From: Alphaproteobacteria bacterium
GTDB taxonomy: Bacteria > Pseudomonadota > Alphaproteobacteria > DAOWDM01
Direction of reading: 5' to 3'
Length of the DNA: 12,928 bases
Assembly: GCA_030639035.1 (NCBI GenBank)
Contig: DAOWDM010000206.1
Span: 1 to 12,928 of the forward strand
This document shows, in pieces, positions 8,537 through 12,928 of the stretch (position 1 is its first letter; the number at the start of each line of letters is the position of its first letter). Under the pieces are notes generated by a model. It saw nothing but the letters and a program-made list of their open reading frames with translations. It was not told the DNA's origin and ran no database searches. Position numbers and translations under genes: made by a program.

Positions 8537-8566
8537 AACAAACTCCTTTAATTAACCTCAATAAAT

Positions 8567-8608
8567 ATAATAACGTATTTTTTATTAAAATAAAGTCTTT
8601 TTTGTCAA
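8567..8608 (-). promoter_or_regulatory. conserved bipartite promoter/operator element of the 359-aa gene
   Basis: TTGACAAAAA (TTGACA at 8608-8603) and TACGTTATTAT (8577-8567) on the minus strand, again with a 31-nt offset. The first box sits in TTTTTTGACAAAAAA, which is palindromic around the central A, as a dimeric regulator would prefer. TATTAT (8572-8567) as -10 gives a leader of about 24 nt. The rest of the 161-nt gap (8609-8697) is AT-rich, and I see no clear terminator for the preceding gene in it. Confidence 0.65.
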
Positions 8609-8697
8609 AAAACCCACCTTTTTCTATTTATTTCCATAAACACTAGAGCAAACAAGTGATTCACGCACATAATATAATATGTCTTTTATTAAAAACA

Positions 8698-9714
8698 CTA
8701 ATACCCTGTTCTTTTTGTTTTATTTATAATTTCTTTTGCAATAGCAGTAGAAGCTTTAGTTTTGCTACTGTTCAGAGGAGTCTGTTTTTGCTGTTTGTAA
8801 TTTAAGTTATTTTTTTCTGAACGAATCGATATTTCATCAAGACTTTTGTCCGATTCTAAGCCATGTACGATTTCACGAGTCATCATAAATTTTTTAAGGA
8901 AAGTCATTGTTTCCTGCTTAACATCAAGAAACTTGCCTTTTTCAAGAATACCAGCATCATCTGTGAAATAATTTTCGCCCTCTGTAGTTAAGCACATTTT
9001 GTCAGTAACTTCTTTGCCTGTGCAGTTCTTGTTAAATTTTAATTTATCGTCTTTGCACTTTACTTGAAATGATACTAGATGGTTTACAATATACGATTTT
9101 TCATATGCTGATTTTCTTTCACCATCGTCATACCAGCCTTTGAAAGCCGCCATATCAGCATTACCGCCTTTTTTAACTGCTTTTTCAAACGACCTAGTAA
9201 TAAGAGGGGAATCATCAGCAAAATTTTTGTATGGAAACTCATCTCCTTTTTGCTTTAACTCCCAGCCTGTTATGCATGATGTACGCTGAGCATCGGCTTC
9301 TGATGCACGGTCAAACATAATCATAGTTTTAATTGAGTTCTTTTTAACGTCTTTTAACAAAGATTTGCGAGAGAACTGCTTTGCATGTTGAGCTTCATGA
9401 ACAAGAACCATTACAAGCATTGCATCATTAAGCGTTGGATTTATATTTATTTCTTTTCTTATAGAATTAGCAGATCCTCCTTTATCTGAAGTACTAAATT
9501 TGACGGAGTACCCAGCTTTTGCTGCAATTTCTAGCGTCTCCCTGCCAAGCTTGCTTTGTGCCGTTCTGTTTACAATTTTGGTGAGACGTAGCTGCTCTTC
9601 TTCTGTGCCGATAAATCGAATAGAATCTGGTGCTGTAATGTCTATAACTTTATCTAGAACTTCTTTAACTTTAGAAAGTGTCCCATTAAAAGCTTTTGTC
9701 AGTGATTTTCCCAT
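8698..9714 (-). CDS. putative HExxH metallopeptidase paralog, 338 aa, divergent N-terminus
   Basis: Array family member. The usual ELAVPIKL strand is replaced by APDSIRFIGT (28-37) after a longer helical leader (GTLSKVKEVLDKVIDI). HEAQH at 106-110 keeps HExxH but has Gln where most copies have Arg. RASEADAQ is at 136-143 and FKGWYDD at 191-197, preceded by GGNADMAA rather than the common STEA. This variant is shared with the 317-aa copy and suggests close relationship or conversion. The tail is basic and ends in TKRTGY, the only intact copy not ending in Arg. It starts 3 nt after the stop of the two-domain gene and uses AAAGGA inside that gene's last codons as ribosome site, so its translation is probably coupled. 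Confidence 0.86.
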   Translation of the reverse strand: MGKSLTKAFNGTLSKVKEVLDKVIDITAPDSIRFIGTEEEQLRLTKIVNRTAQSKLGRETLEIAAKAGYSVKFSTSDKGGSANSIRKEININPTLNDAMLVMVLVHEAQHAKQFSRKSLLKDVKKNSIKTMIMFDRASEADAQRTSCITGWELKQKGDEFPYKNFADDSPLITRSFEKAVKKGGNADMAAFKGWYDDGERKSAYEKSYIVNHLVSFQVKCKDDKLKFNKNCTGKEVTDKMCLTTEGENYFTDDAGILEKGKFLDVKQETMTFLKKFMMTREIVHGLESDKSLDEISIRSEKNNLNYKQQKQTPLNSSKTKASTAIAKEIINKTKRTGY

Positions 9715-9717
9715 AGG

Positions 9718-11589
9718 CTAACGTCCTTTTCTGGCTGTTGCCATAATTACAGCTATGTTTTTAGGCTTTTCATAAACGTAAGAAAATTTTTCTGAATCAT
9801 ATACAGGGATTTCATTTATGCTTTTATCAGGTTCAAGACCATGTTCTTCTTGGCGGTATTTCATGAAATCTTTAATGCAATCCATTGTTTCAGGATAAAC
9901 ACCGATGTTTCTGCCTTTTTCAAGAATTTCAGGATTATCTATAAAGTAATTTTTACCATTTTCATCAAAACAGACTTTATTGATTATTTCTTTGCAAGTT
10001 GAATCTTTGTCAAATTTTAGTAAATTGCCAGCGTCTATACTTTTAGCACGCTCTAGCGTTTTAACAATATAAGCTTTGTCATATGCATTTTTTCTTGATG
10101 GATTTTGATACCATGATTTGAATGCTTCTGTTGATGCTTTGTAAAAACTGCCAGTTTCATTAAGAGAATATTCAAAACCTTTAGCAACAAGAATACTATC
10201 TTTTTCAAATGCAGCATATGCAGGTTCATCTCCATTTTGCTTTAATTGCCAGCATGTTACGCAAGCAGCCCGTTCTGCATCTGCTTCCATAGCACGATCA
10301 AGCATAATCTTAGTCTTGATGGTATCGTGATGTATATCCCATTCAACGTTATTGAGATACTGACAGGCATGACGAGCCTCATGAGCAAGAACTCCAACCA
10401 TATTGTCATCAGAAAGTGTTGGATTAAGAGTAATTGTTTTAAATTTACCTTTATGTAAACCAGCAGTTCCTGCCATTTCAATAGTATCAAGCGTGTATCC
10501 AGCTTTTGCTATTTCTTCCAGTGTTTTTTTACCAAACTCACTTTTTGCAGTTCTGTTTATAATTTTCTCAAGACGGTGTTTTTCTTCATTTGTCCCTAAA
10601 ATATTAACAGGAACAGCTAGTTCTTGCTTGTTCTCAATTATATCATTATCAGAAAAAGGCTTTTCATAAACGTATTCGTCTTTTTCTTTATTATATACAG
10701 GTATTTCATTTACGCTTTTATCAGACTCAAGACCATATGATTCCTTACGGCTTTCCATTAGAGACTTGATGCAGTCCATTGTGTTTTGTTTGATGTCAAT
10801 GAATTTGCCTTGCTCAAGAATTTTAGGGTCATCTGTGAAATAATTTTTTCCGTTTTCAGTTAAACAGGCTTTATCAACAATTTCTTTGCCAGTGTAGGCA
10901 TTGTCAAACTTCATATCTTTATCTTGTCCAAACATAACGAAATGGTCGAATCTTTGAACAATAAGAATGTCTTCATATGTTTCTTTTAGCCAGTCGCTGT
11001 CATACCAGCCTTTGAATGCTGCAGTTGATGCTTTATCAACATCACCTGTTTCATCAAGAGTTTTTTCAAACGGATTTGCTATAAAAGGGTATTCTTTTTT
11101 ATATTCTTCATAAACATCTTCATCGCCATTTTGCTTTAATTCAAAGCCTACTGCACAAGCAACACTATTTGCATCAGCTTCCATGGCACGAATAAGCATA
11201 ATCTGTGTTTTCATTGTGCCGTTTTCTAAGTCGTAAGAAGCACCGTTATCATGCTGACGAACATGAGCAGCTTCATGCACAAGAGTTGATACAAGCCGTT
11301 CATCACTAAATTCTTTACCAATAGAAAACGTTTTTTGCTCAGGATAAGTAACACCTACAAAATTCGGAATATTTGAAAATTCAAGCGAATAGCCAGCCTT
11401 TACAGCATTTTCCAGAGTTTTCTTACCAAGCTCACTTTTTGAAGCCCTGTTTATAATTTCCGCAAGTCGCCGTTTATCAGTGCTTGTCCCCAATAGCTTA
11501 ATAGGAACAGCTAATTCTATGGAATCAGCCGATTCTTCAGTCTCAACAGGACTTTTATCAAAAGCATCTTTTAATGATTTTATTTCCAT
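9718..11589 (-). CDS. two-domain putative HExxH metallopeptidase paralog, 623 aa
   Basis: Two complete family domains in one frame. Domain 1 (about 25-312): ELAVPIKLLGT, HEAAH at 105-109, RAMEADAN at 134-141, AFKGWYDS at 191-198. Domain 2 (about 323-611): ELAVPVNILGT, HEARH at 403-407, RAMEADAE at 432-439, AFKSWYQN at 489-496. Each domain ends in almost the same block, NEIPVYxxEKxxYVYEKP (294-311 and 592-609). The first is followed directly by a short linker (FSDNDIIENKQ) and domain 2, the second by the family tail ending in RKGR. Domain 2 departs most in the GWYD motif (SWYQ), so the two halves may not be equivalent. ATG at 11589 lies 3 nt after the stop of the 317-aa gene, with AAAGGA 9 nt upstream. 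No signal peptide. It is likely a fusion of tandem copies. Confidence 0.87.
   Translation of the reverse strand: MEIKSLKDAFDKSPVETEESADSIELAVPIKLLGTSTDKRRLAEIINRASKSELGKKTLENAVKAGYSLEFSNIPNFVGVTYPEQKTFSIGKEFSDERLVSTLVHEAAHVRQHDNGASYDLENGTMKTQIMLIRAMEADANSVACAVGFELKQNGDEDVYEEYKKEYPFIANPFEKTLDETGDVDKASTAAFKGWYDSDWLKETYEDILIVQRFDHFVMFGQDKDMKFDNAYTGKEIVDKACLTENGKNYFTDDPKILEQGKFIDIKQNTMDCIKSLMESRKESYGLESDKSVNEIPVYNKEKDEYVYEKPFSDNDIIENKQELAVPVNILGTNEEKHRLEKIINRTAKSEFGKKTLEEIAKAGYTLDTIEMAGTAGLHKGKFKTITLNPTLSDDNMVGVLAHEARHACQYLNNVEWDIHHDTIKTKIMLDRAMEADAERAACVTCWQLKQNGDEPAYAAFEKDSILVAKGFEYSLNETGSFYKASTEAFKSWYQNPSRKNAYDKAYIVKTLERAKSIDAGNLLKFDKDSTCKEIINKVCFDENGKNYFIDNPEILEKGRNIGVYPETMDCIKDFMKYRQEEHGLEPDKSINEIPVYDSEKFSYVYEKPKNIAVIMATARKGR
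9724..9729 (-). promoter_or_regulatory. ribosome binding site inside the last codons of the two-domain gene
   Basis: AAAGGA, 9 nt before the ATG at 9714, is formed by the Lys-Gly codons of the terminal KGR of the upstream gene (AAAGGACGTTAG). The identical arrangement, including the 3-nt gap between stop and ATG, occurs at the preceding gene junction. Confidence 0.75.
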
Positions 11590-11592
11590 AAT

Positions 11593-12546
11593 CTAACGTC
11601 CTTTTTGAGCTTTTGCCATGATTACAGCTGTGTTTTTTTGAGTGTCAGCAATTGAAGCGTCTGAGCGAATTGGAAGTTCATCAATGCTTTTGTCAGGAGT
11701 AAAACCGTCTCTTTCTTTGCGTTCTTTCATGAACTTTTGAAGAAAATCCATTGTTTCCTGCTCAACATCAAGAAACTTGCCTTGTTCAAGAATTTTATGG
11801 GAGTCTGTGAAATAACCTTTGCCGTCTTTAGTAAAACAAATATCAGCCACAATTTCTTTGCTAGTGTATTCTTTACGAAACATTGTGTCATCGTCCATTT
11901 CATACTCTACCTGATAGCGATAAGTATCCTCATATATGGACTTCATTTTGTCATCATCATACCAGCCTTTGAATACGGCAGTGTCTGCATTTTCGCCCTT
12001 TTTAACTGCTTTTTCAAATGAGTTGGTAATAAGAGGATATTTTAAAGCAAACTCTTTATACGCATTTTCATCGCCCTTTTGCTTTAATTCCCAAGTTGCG
12101 ATACAGGCGGTGCGTTGTGCATCGGCTTCCATAGCACGATCAAGCATAATCTGTGATTTAACAGAAATGTTTCCAACTGCACTCGTTGAAGCTCCACGAG
12201 AGAACTGACCTGCATGGCGAGCTTCATGGGCAAGAGTTCCGACAAGTTTATCATCAGAAAACATTGGATTAAGATTGATAGTTTTTTTAATATCATTGCA
12301 AGAACCAAAACAAAATAAAGTATCTACGAAACCAACCGTATAGCCTGCCTTTGCAGCAATTTCCAAAGTTTCTTTGCCAAGCTCACTTTTTGCCGTTTTA
12401 TTTACAAGCTCAGAAAGGCGGTATATTTCATCAACCGTACCGCTGAGTTTAATAGGAACAGCCAGTTCTACAGAAACAAGAGAGTTTTCTTCAGACTTAA
12501 CAACCTTTGTATAAAAAGCAGCTTTTACTGATTTTTCATTTTCCAT
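11593..12546 (-). CDS. putative HExxH metallopeptidase paralog, 317 aa, first gene of the array
   Basis: Array family member and the shortest intact one. The leader MENEKSVKAAF matches its paralogs, followed by ELAVPIKLSGT at 27-37. HEARH is at 107-111, RAMEADAQ at 137-144, and FKGWYDD at 192-198 after GENADTAV. The second half is standard (YFTDSHKILEQGKF), and the tail NTAVIMAKAQKGR closely resembles that of the next gene. The frame is open to 12627, but the ATG at 12546 is preferred because homology begins there, AAGAGA lies just upstream, and the longer version would start inside the promoter element. It heads a three-gene unit: its stop is followed after 3 nt by the two-domain gene. Cytoplasmic or non-classically exported, as no signal peptide is seen. 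Confidence 0.87.
   Translation of the reverse strand: MENEKSVKAAFYTKVVKSEENSLVSVELAVPIKLSGTVDEIYRLSELVNKTAKSELGKETLEIAAKAGYTVGFVDTLFCFGSCNDIKKTINLNPMFSDDKLVGTLAHEARHAGQFSRGASTSAVGNISVKSQIMLDRAMEADAQRTACIATWELKQKGDENAYKEFALKYPLITNSFEKAVKKGENADTAVFKGWYDDDKMKSIYEDTYRYQVEYEMDDDTMFRKEYTSKEIVADICFTKDGKGYFTDSHKILEQGKFLDVEQETMDFLQKFMKERKERDGFTPDKSIDELPIRSDASIADTQKNTAVIMAKAQKGR
11599..11604 (-). promoter_or_regulatory. ribosome binding site inside the last codons of the 317-aa gene
   Basis: AAAGGA 9 nt before the ATG at 11589, made from the Lys-Gly codons of the terminal KGR (AAAGGACGTTAG, then ATT, then ATG). It ties translation of the two-domain gene to that of the gene before it. Confidence 0.75.
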
Positions 12547-12585
12547 GACGTTTTTTTCTCTTACTTTAAATATAATTCTGAGTGT

Positions 12586-12627
12586 ATCATACCGTATATT
12601 ACACAAAAGAAAAACCCTTTTTGTCAA
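12586..12627 (-). promoter_or_regulatory. conserved bipartite promoter/operator element at the head of the array
   Basis: On the minus strand TTGACAAAAA (TTGACA at 12627-12622) is followed by TACGGTATGAT (12596-12586) with the same 31-nt offset as at 8608 and 6273. TATGAT (12591-12586) as -10 gives a leader of about 33 nt. An alternative sigma70-like reading is TTGACA, 18 nt, TGTAAT (12603-12598), five of six matches to the -10 consensus. The first box lies in the palindrome TTTTTGACAAAAA, only about 22 nt before the divergent gene at 12654, so a regulator bound here could affect both. Confidence 0.68.
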
Positions 12628-12653
12628 AAAACGCTATTTTTCTGAAAAAGAAT

Positions 12654-12928
12654 ATGAAAACTCAAAGTGAAAAATATATAACGAATGATGTTGTTGCACA
12701 TAAAACGGTAATTTTTCTTGCTGTGTGTGCGTTGGGGATTTCGGCGGTTATCACCCAGCTTACTCTTATGCGAGAGCTGTTAAGTGCTTTTACTGGAAAT
12801 GAGCTGGTTTTCGGGATAGTCCTTGGTTGCTGGCTGCTTCTTATCGGGGCTGGAGCTGCTGTTGGCGGGATTCCTAAGCTGTTGAAAAATCCTGAAACGA
12901 CACTGATTCTTTCTTTGATTGCTATAGC
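12654..12928 (+). CDS. multi-spanning membrane protein, spermidine synthase-like N-terminal region (partial)
   Basis: Open to the end of the window, with 91 complete codons from the ATG at 12654. After a 17-residue polar leader come hydrophobic segments TVIFLAVCALGISAVI (about 18-33) and FGIVLGCWLLLIGAGAAVGG (about 53-72), then the start of a third (TLILSLIAIA). Between the first two lies QLTLMRELLSAFTGNELV. The pattern Q-x-x-LxRELLxxFxGNEL is one I associate with the membrane part of large proteins annotated as fused transporter/spermidine synthase-like enzymes, in which the aminopropyltransferase-like domain is C-terminal. That domain is outside the window, so the call is tentative. It is transcribed away from the array with a 107-nt shared intergenic region. 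The ribosome site is weak (AAAAAG). Confidence 0.55.
   Translation, partial: MKTQSEKYITNDVVAHKTVIFLAVCALGISAVITQLTLMRELLSAFTGNELVFGIVLGCWLLLIGAGAAVGGIPKLLKNPETTLILSLIAI

Noticed and set aside
8609..8697. Terminator or small RNA in the gap after the 338-aa gene
   Set aside because: Only weak AT-rich dyads such as CATAATATAATATG were seen; none has a GC-containing stem followed by a T-run in the right orientation.
4332..12546. Mobile element or CRISPR-like repeat array
   Set aside because: The repetition is of whole protein-coding genes. I saw no transposase, terminal inverted repeats, short regular repeats with spacers, or attachment-site duplication at the borders.
12547..12627. 27-residue N-terminal extension of the 317-aa protein (start at 12627)
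   Set aside because: It begins inside the TTGACA box and has no counterpart in the paralogs, whose homology starts at the ATG at 12546.

Overview
The window is AT-rich bacterial chromosome. It joins a conserved replication/repair block (dnaN end, recF, gyrB, all on +) to an 8.2-kb minus-strand array of paralogous genes of unknown function. The RecF signatures (FRNYxxLR near the start, CSTGEQKALLI, LLLDEIAAHLD, WLTGTD) look alphaproteobacterial to me, close to the Rhodospirillales style. Together with the low GC this suggests a low-GC, perhaps host-associated alphaproteobacterium. That taxonomy is inference.

Layout. 1-170: C-terminus of DnaN. 167-1402: recF, overlapping dnaN by 4 nt. 1424-3859: full-length gyrB. 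3876-3908: near-perfect 33-nt palindrome. 3950-4315: small hypothetical gene whose stop codon lies inside an intrinsic terminator. 4332-12546 (minus): eight copies of one HExxH domain, carried by six intact genes and one decayed copy. One intact gene holds two domains in tandem. 12654-end (+): start of a divergent multi-spanning membrane protein resembling membrane-anchored spermidine synthase-like proteins.

The array reads right to left as three likely transcription units: 12546-8698 (three genes, tightly coupled), 8536-6371 (two genes, ending at an intrinsic terminator), and 6199-4332 (one intact gene plus the pseudogene). Each unit begins with the same bipartite upstream element. It is TTGACAAAAA followed, with an identical 31-nt offset in all three, by TACGKTATKAT. 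The units are therefore probably co-regulated and appear to have been duplicated together with their control region.

Every copy keeps HExxH plus a downstream RAxE(A/V)DA block, consistent with a zinc metallopeptidase of the gluzincin type. The second half of the domain (F(K/E)GWYD, then YF.D.P.(I/M)LE.G.F) matches no fold I recognise. The segments just before and after HExxH, and the lysine/arginine-rich C-terminal tails, are the most divergent parts. This pattern fits paralogs diversified in target or partner choice around one chemistry. I recall a Pfam family of putative metallopeptidases of this kind (possibly DUF6782) but could not check it. The biological role is unknown. The array is the main candidate here for an undescribed system.
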